NCBI RefSeq assembly: GCF_036884655.1
Contig: NC_088359.1
Span: 17,116,501 to 17,180,500, forward strand
Length of the DNA stretch: 64,000 nt
Source: Musa acuminata AAA Group
Lineage: Eukaryota; Streptophyta; Magnoliopsida; Zingiberales; Musaceae
Direction of reading: 5' to 3'
The notes beneath the pieces were generated by a model. The model saw only the letters and a program-made list of their open reading frames with translations. It was not told the origin of the DNA and made no database searches. Positions 41,179 through 53,438 of the stretch are shown here, one piece after another (within the stretch, counting starts at the first letter, position 1; every line of letters starts with the position of its first letter). The translations under genes and the position numbers were made by a program.

Positions 41179-44136
41179 TCATTGATACACACAAAAGGAA
41201 CTTATATAACATCAACATATCAAGTACGAAAGATTTGGCCCAAAATCTTCTTGCTTCCCACTGCCTCAACCCAAACTACATATTTTTGCGAGCGATAAGC
41301 TATCCTGAAAAATTTATATATCAACGGGGTGAGCATATAAAGCTCAGCAAGTGACTAACATATCTATAGCAAAGTAGACAGGTTTCAAACAAATAAGGTA
41401 TCAAAATACAAAGCAGAGATACAAGATGAAATAGTAGCATGTTTTGTTTGAATGCAAAATTACAATGCCATATCGTTTGAAGCACGTTTTGTTCATACAA
41501 TCGAGGATAGGTAATTGGAGCATATCATTGGCATAAGGAGCATATCGATGACATATAGTAATTTCAAGGCATAACAAAGACATAAGGAGCATTTTGGATA
41601 TCAATGGCATATGAAACAGTTCGGAACATATCAATGGTGAATGAAATGCTTCAGAACGTATCAATGGCATATAGAAATATTTCGGAAGCATAAGAAGCAT
41701 TTCAGAACATATCAAAGAACAAATACGAAATAAAAGCTCAAACATCGTACTCTAGCATAGTGTATGTGAGGTTTAACTCAGTGGTGGCTCCACGCCGTGA
41801 TGAGTTCTCAACTCCATCCACTGGTAGCCCTTTCCTACTCGAGCCCTCTCACCCTGCCCAAGTGCTAGGTCGGCTCTGAATTTCATATCAAATAGATAGA
41901 AGGTGAAGTGGGATCATAACATAATATGGTACATCCATTTCTGAATGACCTCCAAACATAAGTCTCCCACGTTTGGGAGCTCCATCCACCCACGTTTGAG
42001 TGAAGTCATAGGGGGCCGACAGAGCATCGCGGGCTCTAAGGATAACTCCCTTTACCATTTTTTGCAAAGGTTCACATTTATCCCACAAATACCAGAGTAC
42101 AAAGGGATAGTATGAATAATGAAATTAGCATATATTGGAAGCACATGAGGAACAACGAAATGTACATATGCCTTTCGAGTCAATACGATACAAACATAAT
42201 TTTTCACAAATGTATTCAGATGTGAAAGGAAACAAAAGCAAGAGCATACAAAGATTTCAAGAAATTATATATAGCTCAATTAAAATAAGAAACTTATATA
42301 AATTCAATGTCCAAAGAAATGAAACTGGAAGAGGCACATATCGAAAGCAAATGCGGAACAATGGGATGCATGTGCCGAATCATTACGATGCAAACATGAA
42401 CTTTAGATGATAGCTGCAGATGTACAAAATGGATATGGAAGGAGATTCTCCAGCGATTTGAACTCAATAGATTGCCGCAACCAAACTTGCACCAAGAACT
42501 AGGCGACCTTATGCAATGTTTCTCAAGAAAAGGGCCACTTACACAACTAGCAAAGGTTACTTTCAGATGCGCTATTTGGTGGATGTGGAAGGAGAGATGT
42601 AATAGAATCTTTGAATGTCAACACACAAACAATGCTCAGCTCTTGAAAGAGATTATTAGAGACTCAAGATCCTGTATGGAGCATGATCTCAAAACCGAGC
42701 ACTTCACCCGAAGAGAAAAAGATATTTTTATCAAATTTAATTTTGCTATTAGCTAAAGATCTTGGGAATGATGCCAAATAATATACCCACAGGTAGTTAT
42801 AGTCTACAGCATGTGTAGTCATAACTATCGCATTCGCACTCTATGAGTTACTTGGCTTTGTCTATGACTTGTATAGATAAAGCTATTTGTAGAAACTTTA
42901 CACATAATCAATTTACTTTTATTACCAAAAAAAAAAAAGATGTACAAATAAGTAGAGGACAAAAGTATATAGAAATTTAAGGTAATAATGTAAAGCTTAA
43001 CTGAAGTAAGAGTGTTTGCCGAAATCGATTTCCAAAGAGAAGAAATAAGGAAAGCCGAAATCGACCAAAGCTCGATTCTGGCAGAAGTTGATAGGAAAAT
43101 TATATAAACTATTTGGATAACCAATTATGCTCCAATTTATACAAAATAGGTGTCATTAGAAAGCTTTGTCAATCTAGTTTTAGTCAAATCAAGTTTTACA
43201 ATAATTGGAATTTACTACAGAGAGTTACAGATATATTCATAGTGAAAGGTCTGAAAATATTAGCTCTATTTTACTGAATCCATAAGGTCGATGAAAGCAG
43301 ATGTTTCAGTTACCAATTGTACTCCAAAAATTTCAAATCAGGAATACGCAGAAAGCATTTTGAGTCTAGCTTCGAATAAATCATACTTTCTATGAATCTG
43401 AGTTCACAGCAGAAAGTTATAAGTATGTAAGAAACAAGAGGTCAGAAATTTCAGTCCCTGTTTTGTAGAATCTGTAGGGTTAATTTAAACAGAAGTCTTA
43501 GTAGGTCTTGTCTAAATCAGAGTTTATTACAAAATTTTATGACCGAAATATTGCATAGAGGTTAGATTATCGAAAAATTACAGATTCTTAGCTTTATATC
43601 AAATCGAAAGAAGGTTTGGTTCTCAGTTGAAATCTTTCAAATTTTGCAGAATAAAAATGGAAACAAAGATTAAGGTTACTTTGGGATGGGGTTAGAACAC
43701 TTGCCTTAAAATTATTTGAATCCCAAATGTGGGAAAATTGATGAAAAACCTCAAGCTCTTCTTCTTCTTTTCTCAAACTCACGTTGGCTGCAACTCTTCA
43801 GGTTTGTTTTCTGTAACCTTTCATCTAATTATTTGGGTTTTGGCTAATGCAAAAGTTGCAAGGTGTCATGCATGCATGAAAGGGGCTAGGTGTCATCTTT
43901 AGAGCAAAGATAAGTGGCACCAACCTTAGGTTAGTTAGTGACACATGTCCTCTATTTTTTTTTTTTTAACTTAAATCTGAATCTTTCATAAATTATATCA
44001 AACTTCTAATATTTACTCTTAGGTCCCTAGCCATAAACTTTTAATATAATATCATTGAATATAAAATAATTATTAAATAATCCTTATTTTTACAAACAAA
44101 CCTTTTACTAAATTTTTAAAATTGGGGGTTGTTACA
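41179..44136 (-). repeat. G0 5' LTR, outer part
   Basis: This continues the LTR from 1922 after A0. It ends GTTACA at 44136, so the minus strand starts TGTAACAACCCCC, a typical Tekay/Del LTR start. It carries the LINE tail L-4 at 42429-42937. Without insertions the LTR is about 2.8 kb. It lacks the pyrimidine tract of the solo LTR. At 44137 it abuts copia C2 LTR sequence, its insertion target. I see no gene here. Confidence 0.82.
42429..42937 (+). mobile_element. 5'-truncated LINE tail L-4
   Basis: About 509 bases from KWIWKEILQRFEL of ORF2 to poly(A), inserted in the G0 LTR with TSD agatgtacaaa at 42418-42428 and 42938-42948. The ORF2 C-terminus (stop at 42754-42756) has no nonsense codon, which fits a fairly recent insertion. 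The first bases ACAAA are shared by target and LINE, so the 5' border is uncertain by a few bases. Confidence 0.92.
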
Positions 44137-44705
44137 CTAGCGGTGCCACCGCATGGCAGGAATTCTGGGCCGAATGGGCTGATCCATTCGACTCAATTTG
44201 GGTCTATCAAGGGCCCAATTGCCCCCAAATTAAGTCAATGGGATCACCTCCCATTCCTAGCTTAATCTACATGCTAACTACGATATTTCTTAAGATAATT
44301 ACTGCAACTTACTCACTTATAAAAAAAAAAAAAACTTACTCCGGTGCCTCAATCGCTTCTTCCGGCGAGCTTCCGGCGAACTTCCGACGAACATCCAACG
44401 AACCCTCGACGATGCTCCGACGGACTTCCGGCAAACTCCTGGACTTGCGACGATCCACTTGGTGAGTTCCGACGAGCTTCTTTGGCAAGCTCCTGGACTT
44501 CTCGGATTTGTTCCCGTAGAACTTCCGACGACCGTCCGGACTTCCGTTGAACTCTCGAACCCCCAACGTGATCACGGTCTTGACTCCGACGTAACTCCTA
44601 CTGCTTGTCTTACTTCCACCGTAGTTAATCCTACACACTTATCTCAACATATGGATTAGATAACAAATTACAATTGACTTCATCATCAAAATTCGAGATT
44701 CAACT
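44137..44705 (-). repeat. C2 3' LTR, partial
   Basis: This matches 52627-53002 of the C2 5' LTR (the block GGCAGGAATTCT through the CCGACGAGCTTC repeats) and continues to GAGATTCAACT, the LTR end, followed by the polypurine tract (minus strand AAAAAGGGGGAGA). The missing part lies left of the window beyond G0. Overlapping frames on both strands (44238-44659) are repetitive LTR sequence. Confidence 0.82.
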
Positions 44706-46079
44706 ATCTCCCCCTTTTTGATGATGACAATAAATTGATAACGGAGTTAACCTTAAATCCCCCTATCTATATGTCCTACTTGATATAAGTCATTCTTGAA
44801 TTCAAGCCTTTGAATTTAAGAGATATATTGATAAGTTAAGATCATTTAACCTTATCAATACTCCCTCCCATCATGATTCCTATCATGATGTATTTCTCTG
44901 AAAATGATGTCAAGGCTTGACATCCATTTTCAGGTTTTACATTTCAAATGTGAAAGATAGCAATTATAGCAATTCATCATATGACAAGATATCAACATGT
45001 AAAATTGCAATGTAAGTTCTTGATATCTTAACATAATGCAAATATTTCAAGTGTTTAGCAATCATAGCATTTCATCACATGACAAGATATCAATTTGTAG
45101 AATTGCGATGTAAGCTCTAGATATCTTAACATAGTGCAAATATGGCATAGTGCAAATATGACAATAATAGCATTTCTATCACCAATTTATCATATATTTC
45201 GATGCAAGCTTTTGATATCTCAACATAATTCAAATTTAAGTATGGCACTCATATCATCAATTCATAAAGCATTAAATTCAAATGTGGCACTCATAGCATC
45301 AATTCATATATTTCTTATTCAAATATGGCACTCATAGTATCAATTCATATATTTCTCCCCCTTTATCATCAATAAAAAGGAGAATGATATAGGCAAATTT
45401 TAACTAGGTTTATGTCATTTTTCAACAATGAGTGATAGGAAACCAATTATACAAACATCTCAAGGAAAACATGACATGGAAGTAACTTTCATTACTTCTT
45501 CCTCTTTATTTGTTATTATCTTTTTGCATGAAAGAGGAAAGTCATTTGTGCGCTTACTCGAATGAAGTTAAAATTGATAAGATATTAAAGCACGCTGCAT
45601 TTTTACAAAGATCAAGATATGTGTGTGAATCAAATCCTTGCACGTAAAACTATTTCTTAAAAGATATAAGAAGGAATCATCAAATCCATTTCTCGAAAGA
45701 TATTTTTCACATAATAAGTCTATGAGAGATGCATTTACTAGTTGATTTCATATGTCAAAAACCAATAATGTGAATCAAACTCGATATGACATATGTTTAT
45801 TAAGTCCGAAAGAGAATAATGTATTGAGAAAATCCAATTGTTAGGATCAAGAAGATCCGAAAATGAAATTTAATACTTTCATGCATTCGGACAAGGTTTT
45901 GCTATAGATTTTCAAATTCAAACATGAAGATAAAACATGCTTATTATCATCGAAATTTTTGTATCCAAAACACATAATTTCCAACATGTAATTAAGGCAT
46001 GTAATTGTGTAAAATCATCACGGTAATTAAGTGATTTGATCATTAAATCAAAAAAGTTTAAAAAATAATCTTAACAAGT
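44706..46079 (-). other. C2 3' noncoding region with short repeats
   Basis: AT-rich sequence between LTR and pol stop. Two related units of about 110 bases (from near 44960 and 45060, sharing ATGACAAGATATCAA) and three units of about 40 bases with GGCACTCATAGCATCAATTCAT (45230-45350) are present. There is no counterpart of the C1 accessory ORF. I see no gene. Confidence 0.78.
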
Positions 46080-47650
46080 TCATGCATTCCTAATTCTCTT
46101 CTAATGAAATCAAATTGTTCTTCACTTAGAGGTTTTGTAAAACTATCAGCTTGTTGATGCTTGTATCAATGAACTCTATGATTACATCATGATTAGTAAC
46201 ATGATCTCGTATAAAGTGATGTCTAATATCAATATGTGTTTGTTCTTGAGTGTTGAATGAGATTCTTTGTTAAACATATTGCACTTGTGTTATCACATTT
46301 AATGAGAATGTTTTTAAGATGGACTTTATAATCTTCTAAGGTGTTTTTAATCCACACAACTTGTGCACAGCATGCACTAGCTGCAATATACTCAACTTTG
46401 GTTGTTGATAGTGCAACCAAGTTTTGTTTCTTAGATGACCAGGAAACAAGGGAATGTCCCCAAAATTGACATGTTCCAGATGTATTTTTTCTATCTAGTC
46501 TACACCCAGCAAAATTCGCATTAGCATAACCAATTAACTCAAAATTCTTGGATTTTGGATACCATAATCCTAGATTTATGGTACCTTTAAGATATCGAAG
46601 TATTCTTTTAACTGTTTTGAGATTAGATATCTTAGGGTTCGATTGAAACCTAGCACAAAGTCCTACACTGAACATGATATATGGTCTAGTTGCAGTGAGG
46701 TAAAGTAAACTTCCTATCATACTCCTATAAGTTTTTTGATCGAAGTTTTCTCCACTTTTCTCAACTTCTAACTTAGTAGAGGTGCTAATATGAGTGTTAA
46801 TAGCTTTTGAGCTATCCATATTAAATCTTTTTAGCAGATCTAAAGCATATTTAGTTTGATCAATAAAGATGTCATTACTTAGTTGCTTAATTTGTAAGAT
46901 TAAGAAAAAGGTTAATTCTCCCATCAAACTCATTTCAAATTCGAGACTCATGGTTTTAGCAAAAGATTCACAAAGAGATTCATTCGTAGAATCGAAGATA
47001 ATATCATCAACATAAATATGAACAATGAGAAAATTATTTTTAAAATTCTTAATAAACAATGTAGTATTGACCTTGCCTTTTGTGAAATTATTTTCAATAA
47101 GAAAAGTACTAAGTCTCTCATACCAAGCCCTTGGGGCTTGTTTTAAACCATAGAGAGCTTTAGTTAATTTAAATACATCATTAGGGAGCCTATTATTTTC
47201 AAATCCGGGAGATTGTTCAATATAAACTTCTTCAGAAATAAAGCCATTAAGAAAAGTGCTTTTAACATCCATTTGAAACAACTTAAAATTATTATTACTA
47301 GCATAGGCAAGGAGCATCCTTATGGCTTCTAATCTAGCCACAGGAGCGAAGATTTCTCCGTAATCGATACCTTCTTCTTGGTTGAAACCTTTGGCTACTA
47401 ATCTAGCCTTGTTTCTAACCACGATACCATATTCATCTTGTTTGTTTCTAAATACCCATTTAGTACCAATAACTAAATGGTTATTTAGCCTAGGAACAAG
47501 CTTCCACACCTCATTTCTCTCAAATTGATTTAACTCATCTTGCATTGCGATAATCCATGAATCATCTTTCATGGCTTCGTCAATACATTTAGGTTCAATT
47601 TGGGAGAGAAAAACGGCGTTGGCACAATAATTTTTAAGAGAAGAACGTGT
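46080..47650 (-). pseudogene. C2 copia RT and RNase H
   Basis: The open stretch 46229-47572 (447 codons) contains [27 protein letters not shown], motif A (DVKSTFLNG), [19 protein letters not shown] encoded near 47008-47020, and RNase H ([19 protein letters not shown]). The catalytic YADANF and STAEAEY motifs are altered. A frameshift at about 46229 breaks the HIDVRHHF region, and pol ends near 46070-46085. A CAA to TAA codon at 47651-47653 separates it from integrase, in the same frame. Confidence 0.87.
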
Positions 47651-48646
47651 TTAAACCCCCTTAGATGTGTCTCCTAGGAGTAGCTCCTTAGAATTAGCAT
47701 CTACATACTTCCAATCCTTGGGTAAGGATGTTTTGAAAGTGGATGCATCCAAGTTGCTAGTTGGAGAAGGGATTTCATTTAAATTGAAAGAATCAAAATT
47801 AACATCATAATCAAAATCATTTTTCTTGATTTTGGAAATCTCATTGAAAACAACATGAATGGATTCTTCTATAATTAAAGTTCTTTTATTGAAGATACGA
47901 AAAGCTTTAGAAACCGAAGAATAACCAAGAAAAATTTCTTCATCGGATTTAGCATCAAATTTTCCTAAGGCATCTTTTTCATTCAAGATAAAACACTTAC
48001 ATCCAAAAACTTTAAAATATGAAACATTGGGTTTTTTGTTATTCCACAACTCATAGGGAGTTTTGGTGAGTAAGGGTCTTACTAGAACTCTATTCAAAAT
48101 ATAGCATGCAGTGTTTACGGCTTCGGCCCAAAAATATTTGGGTAGGCTATGTTCATTCAACATGGTTCTTGCCATTTCTTGTAAATTTCTATTCTTTCTT
48201 TCTACTACTCCATTTTGTTGAGGATTTCTTGGGGTAGAGAAGTTGTGGTTATATCCATTATATTCACAAAATTTTTGGAAATCACGGTTTTGAAATTCAC
48301 CACCGTGATCACTTCGAATTGATGAATTCATAAAACCCTTTTCATTTTGAACAAGTTTACAAAACTTGGTGAAATATCTAAAGCATTCATTTTTGTGTTT
48401 TGAGAAATAAGTCCATGTGTATCTATTAGAGTCATCTATAATGACGAAGGTGTATTTGCTACCTCCTAAGCTTGATTAGAGATTGGTTCGAACAAGTCCA
48501 TATGGATCAATTGTGAGGGCCTAGAGGTGCTTATTTGATTATTAGATTTGAAACTATCCTTAATTTGTTTTTCTAATTGACAAGCATCACACACATTATC
48601 TTTGATGAACATGAAATAAGGAATTCCTCGTACAAGTTCTTTGGAT
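47651..48646 (-). pseudogene. C2 copia integrase
   Basis: The open stretch 47651-48331 includes IRSDHGGEF (second catalytic aspartate), NGVVERKN (glutamate), FKVFGCKCFI and FLGYSSVSKAF. Upstream, in a displaced frame, is LIHMDLFEPI with the first aspartate, and CDACQLEKQI from the zinc finger (48466-48646). Small indels near 48331-48470 disrupt the frame. The LINE tail L-5 interrupts the upstream end at 48647. Confidence 0.85.
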
Positions 48647-48661
48647 GATATTTGAGTGATT

Positions 48662-49137
48662 CTCCAGCGATTTGAACTCAATAGACTGCCGCAACCAAAC
48701 TTGCACCAAGAACTTGGCGACCTTATGCAATGTTTCTTAAGAAAAGGGCCACTTACACAACTGGCAAAGGTTACTTTCAGATGCGCTATTTGGTGGATGT
48801 GGAAGGAGAGATGTAATAGAATCTTTGAATGTCAACACACAAATAATGCTCAGCTCTTGAAAGAGATTATTATCCTGTATGGAGCATGATCTCAAAACAG
48901 AGCACTTCACCCGAAGAGAAAAAGATATTTTTATCAAATTTAATTTTGCTATTAGCTAAAGATCTTGGGAATGATGCCAAATAATGTACCCACAGGTAGT
49001 TATAGTCTACAGCATGTGTAGTCATAACTATCGCATTCGCACTCTATGAGTTACTTGGCTTTGTCTATGACTTGTATAGATAAAGCTATTTGTAGAAACT
49101 TTACACATAATCAATTTACTTTTACTTACCAAAAAAA
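48662..49137 (+). mobile_element. 5'-truncated LINE tail L-5
   Basis: About 476 bases inserted in C2 integrase with TSD gatatttgagtgatt at 48647-48661 and 49138-49152. It covers the last 90 or so ORF2 codons and the 3' tail with a 7-A end. A deletion near 48870 (ATTATT joined to CCTGTATGG) removes part of IIRDSRSCM. Confidence 0.92.
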
Positions 49138-49536
49138 GATATTTGAGTGATTAATTTCATGCTAGCATGACCTAATCTCCTATGCCAAAGCCAAACATCC
49201 TCATTCAAAACCGAGAAACACATTTCATTGCAAAGATCATTGATGTCAATGGTATATATGTTATTATGTTTTAATACAATCATAGATGTATTTTTGTATG
49301 GATTTTCAATGATGCAAGCATTAGATTCGAATTGAGATGGATCTCCAGTCAATATGCCTTGAGCATTCACTATCAAGGTACCCTCTCTTGCTCCTAGCTT
49401 CTGATGGTGTATGTCTCTACAAGAAAGGATAATTTATAGGTACCAATTTACTTTTGGTTGCCTCAAAAACTTGTCTACATTGTTTATTAAGTTACATAGA
49501 GTTTATCTTTGTTCTTTTAGGAACTCAAATTAGTTT
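49138..49536 (-). pseudogene. C2 protease and N-terminal integrase remnant
   Basis: On the minus strand, HRRLGHASMKLI (start of the integrase finger) lies near 49150-49200 and the protease site near 49350-49365. The site reads DSECSRHI instead of DSGCSRHM, so the catalytic glycine is lost, and a frameshift follows. The segment 49390-49524 is a degraded linker towards gag. 49525-49536 is the left TSD copy of L-6. Confidence 0.75.
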
Positions 49537-50255
49537 TTTTTTTTGGTAAGTAAAAGTAAATTGATTATGTGTAAAGATTCTACAAATAGCTTTATCTATA
49601 CAAGTCATAGACAAAGCCAATTAACTCATAGAGTGCGAATGCGATAGTTATGACTACACATGCTGTAGACTATAACTACCTGTGGGTACATTATTTGACA
49701 TCATTCCCAAGATCTTTAGCTAATAGAAAAATTAAATTTGATAAAAATATCTTTTTCTTTTCGGGTGAAGTGCTCGGTTTTGAGATCATGCTCCATACAG
49801 GATCTTGAGTCTCTAATAATCTCTTTCAAGAATTGAGCATTGTTTGTGTGTTGACATTCAAAGATTCTATTACATCTCTCCTTCCACATCCACCAAATAG
49901 CACATCTGAAAGTAACCTTTGCCAGTTGTGTAAGTGGCCCTTTTCTTGAGAAACATTGCATAAGGTCGCCTAGTTCTTGGTGCAAGTTTGGTTGTGGCAG
50001 TCTATTGAGTTCAAATCGCTGGAGAATCTCCTTCCATATCCATTTTGTATAATTACAAGCAAAATAAAGGTGGTCAACAGTTTCTTCTTGTTGCAAACAA
50101 AGGGAGCATCGGTTAACATGATAGATACCTCTTCTTTTCATATTGTCTATTGTAGGTAGTTTATTGAGAAGGGCCTGCCATGTACATAAGGAGTGTCTTT
50201 GTGATCCCGGTCGATCCCATGTCCAACTGCTTGGGACCCACTTGTTATTTCTTTG
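49537..50255 (-). mobile_element. 5'-truncated LINE tail L-6
   Basis: About 719 bases on the minus strand, poly(A) seen as T(9-12) from 49537, inserted in C2 with TSD tcaaattagttt at 49525-49536 and 50256-50267. It encodes the last 180 or so codons of ORF2, including zf-RVT (CSLCLQQEETVDHLYFAC), open from 50141 to 49716. It is close to L-2(+) in sequence. Confidence 0.92.
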
Positions 50256-51731
50256 TCAAATTAGTTTGTTCGGGCTAATTTTCTTGAATGGACAATGATA
50301 CGTTTTATGTCCATGTTTGCAACAAAAGTTACCTTTGCTTTGGTGCTGAACATGTAAGATAGGGCCTTTTATGATGGTGGTTGGATTTTGGTGAGGACTT
50401 CTCACAAATCCGAGTCCACTTCTTTTGGGAACATGACCCTTATTTGCAAGGATCATGTTCAAAGACTTGCTACCAACCTCGAATTTCTTCAAGGTGTCCT
50501 TAAGTAGCAAGTTCTCTTTTTGGAGAGTTTCTATATCATGACATTTTATACATGGGGCTAAACTATCATGATATTCAGTTTTTATTTTATCGAAATTACT
50601 TAGAAGACTATCATGCTCCTTTTTTAACAATTTATATTTTCTACTAATTATTTTTCATTTATCAAATAAGTCATGGAAGACATTTAATAATTCATCAAAT
50701 GATAAATCTACATCAATTAAATTTGTTACCTCCTCTCCTATGGCCATTAGGGCATAATGAGCAACTTGCTCGGTGTTGGACTCCTCTTCTTCGGACGCAC
50801 GTGAGTCATCCCACGTTGCTTTGAGCACCTTCTTTTTTGATGTTCTCTTCTTGGCTTAAGGAAAATCACTTTTGTAGTGTCCCAGCTTTTTGCACTCGTA
50901 GCAAATAACTTGGTCCTTTTTGGGTTCAAATTTATTTTTTGTGTCATTTTTAAACTTGTTTCTCTTAATGAATTTTTTGAATTTCCTTGTTAGAATTGCC
51001 AAGTCATCGTCACAGTCCTCATCACTTGAGTTTTCTCTCAAGTGGTCATTTAAAGTTCTAAGTGTCATATCCTTCCTGTTCTTTGGATTGATGTCTTCTT
51101 GCTCTTCATGAGCCTTGCAAGACATTTCATAGGTCATTAATGGCCCGATTAGTTCTTCAAAAGGGAAGTTGTTTAAATCTTTAGCCTCTTGAATAGCAGT
51201 GACTTTAGGGTCCCGACTCTTAGAAAGGGATCTTAGAATCTTATTTATGAGCTCAAAATCCGAAAAACTTTTGTCGAGTCCTTTTAGACCATTGACGACA
51301 TCCATGAAATGGGTGTACATGTCGCCAATAGTCTCGCTTGGTTTCATTCGGAAAAGTTCAAAAGAATGTATCAAAAGATTGATTTTTTACTCTTTAACTC
51401 TACTTGTGCCTTTGTGAGTCACTTCGAGTGTATGCCAAATATCAAACGCGGTTTCACAAACTGAAACACGATTGAACTTATTTTTATCAAGCGCACAAAA
51501 TAAGGCATTCATAGCCTTTGCATTAAGAGCAAAAGTCTTCTTCTCCAATTCATTCCAATCGATCATTGGAAGAGAAGACTTCGAAATTTCATTTTCGACA
51601 AGATTCCAAAGTTCAAAATCCATTGAAATAAGGAAAATCCTCATTCGGGTCTTCCAATAGGTGTAGTCCATCCCATTGAACATGGGTGGACGTGTAATAG
51701 AGTGGCGTTCTTGGTTTCTAGCGTATGCCAT
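50256..51731 (-). pseudogene. C2 copia gag, long form
   Basis: It starts MAYARNQERHSITRPPMF at 51731. It has NYTYWK-like DYTYWKTRMRIFL, ALNAKAMNALFCAL, the UBN2-type core (FELFRMKPSETIGDMY), a basic-acidic stretch, the knuckle CYECKKLGHYKSDF, then a coiled-coil-like segment (YKLLKKEHDSLLSNFDKIKTE) and a second cysteine-histidine motif (FCCKHGHKTYHC). Stops at about 51385, 50856 and 50650 break it, all in the same frame. The coiled-coil part is missing from C1. Confidence 0.85.
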
Positions 51732-51767
51732 CTCTCTTGGGTTTTAATCTATTTGAGAGTTAACCCC

Positions 51768-51779
51768 GCTATGATACCA
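51768..51779 (-). other. C2 primer-binding site (one mismatch)
   Basis: The minus strand reads TGGTATCATAGC, one base away from the initiator tRNA-Met site of the other elements. It lies two bases from the 5' LTR that begins at 51782. Confidence 0.82.
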
Positions 51780-51781
51780 AT

Positions 51782-53002
51782 TGTTAGGATCAAGAGCACT
51801 AAGAGGGGGGGGGGCGTGAATTAGTGCAGCGGAAAACTTTCGACGATTTAAAACGATGTTCGTACGATAAAAACGATTTCGGTAAGAAAGCCGATTCGAA
51901 AATCACTTTAACTTGTGATCATGTGAGATGTAGTTAAAGTAAAGATATAGAGGTAGTTTGTAGTTAAGATAGAGAACATAATGTAATTGCAAACCGAAAT
52001 ACGACGTTCGTATGATAAAAGCGATTTTGGTATTAAAGCCGATTCGGAAATTGCTTTAACTTAGATTATGCGAAGTGCAGTTAAAGTAAAGCTATGGAGG
52101 TAATTTGCAGTTACGATAGAGAACATAAAGTAAATGCAAACCGAGATTTAGAGTGGTTCGGTCAATCTTGACCTACATCCGCTTTTGGCTTCCTCCTCCG
52201 ATGAGGTCACCGACGTCTACTAAAGGCCTTCCTTCAATAGGCGAAGGCCAACCACCTTTTTACAGTTTCATTCCTTTTGACGGGCTTAGGAGACAACCCT
52301 TATAGAATTTTCTCTCCTCTCTTGAAAGATCAAAACTTGGAAGAAAAGAGGGAGGAAAACTTCTAGCCTTTATAACACTTTCGGTGCCCTTTAATGCAGG
52401 AAAGGGTGGGGTATATATAGGCCCCAAACTGGTTTGAATTTGGAGCTCAAAAATATCATCTCCCGAATTTCCGGAGTCCTAGCGGTACTACCGCCATACT
52501 AGGCGGTATGATCGCCTGATAGAGGTCGGAGACTGAGCTCTAGCGGTGCCACCGCTTGACTGGGGCGGTACCACCGCCTAGTCTCGCTCAGAGACTGAGC
52601 TCTTGGGCAGTGCCACCGCCGGCCCTGGCGGTTCCACCGCTTGGCAGGAATTCTAGGTCCGAATGGGCTAATCCATTCGGCCCAATTTGGGTTTGTCAAG
52701 GGCCCAATTTCCCCCAGATTAAGTTAATGGGATCACCTCTCATTCCTAACTTAATCTACATGCTAACTACGATATTTCTTAAGACATTTACTACAACTTA
52801 CTCCGGTGCGTCAATCGCTTCTTCTAGCGAGCTTCCGACGAACTTTTGGCGAACATCCAATGAGCCCTCAACGATGCTCCGGCGGACTTCCGGCAAACTC
52901 CTGGACTTGCGACGATCCAATTGGCGAGTTCCGATGAGCTTCTTTGGCAAGCTCCTGGACTTCTCGGATTTGTTCTTGTTGAACCTCCGATGACCGTCCA
53001 TA
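51782..53002 (-). repeat. C2 5' LTR (cut by A2)
   Basis: It begins TGTTAGGATCAAGAG. It has an internal duplication (51850-51960 and 52000-52130, sharing CGATTT, GCCGATTCG and GATAGAGAACATAA), a TATA box at 52412-52419 on the minus strand, and a GC-palindrome array at 52484-52650. It is interrupted at 53002 by A2; by comparison with 44137-44705 about 165 bases of its outer end are missing. Reading frames within it are not supported as genes. Confidence 0.85.
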
Positions 53003-53438
53003 TGTTAGAACCCTTGCACATTCTAAACTTGGGGTTGATCTATTTAGGGGATCGGCCTCTTTGGAACTCAATAGGGGTTCCTCCCTCCAAGTTGCTGCTC
53101 AAAGGCTGCAGAAAAGATTCATCTATTGCTTATGAAAAGAGGTGGAATACATGACTATTTATAGGGCTTCTAAACCCTAACTCCTAATAGGACTCTTACT
53201 TAAGACTCCTACTTCTAACCAACTCCTAATAGGACTCCTACTCAAGACTCTTACTTATAACCAACTCCTAATATGACTCCTACTCAAGACTCCTATTCCT
53301 TTACAACTCCTTATTCTTCTCTAAGAAATAACCTCCTAACCCTAGCTGGCCACTTCACCTCTTTAATAGGGGTCGGCTTAGGTAGGTTTTACATGATTGT
53401 CCCTCTCAATTAGGACTCTCCTAGATAGAGTCCTAACA
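53003..53438 (-). repeat. A2 3' LTR
   Basis: A 436-bp family-A LTR, TGTTAGAACCC to CCTAACA. It contains a segment not in the other copies (53337-53390, with CTAGCTGGCCACTTCACC) in place of one of the tip repeats. The left flank is C2 LTR; the matching right end is not in the window, so no TSD can be read. Confidence 0.87.

Larger units (their letters stand above)
44137..53002 (-). mobile_element. Ty1-copia element C2 (outermost layer)
   Basis: A copia element of the same broad clade as C1 but diverged. Its visible parts are the 3' LTR (44137-44705, cut by G0), 3' noncoding region, pol (46080-49524, interrupted by L-5), gag (50256-51731, with L-6 just beyond), PBS and 5' LTR (51782-53002, cut by A2). 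All coding parts are broken by several stops and frameshifts, consistent with its being the oldest layer. Confidence 0.88.

Noticed and set aside
44336..44659. Overlapping frames in the C2 LTR (and 52798-53154) with Arg/Ser-rich translations
   Set aside because: They come from degenerate TCCGACGAGCTTC-type LTR repeats in several frames with no domain.
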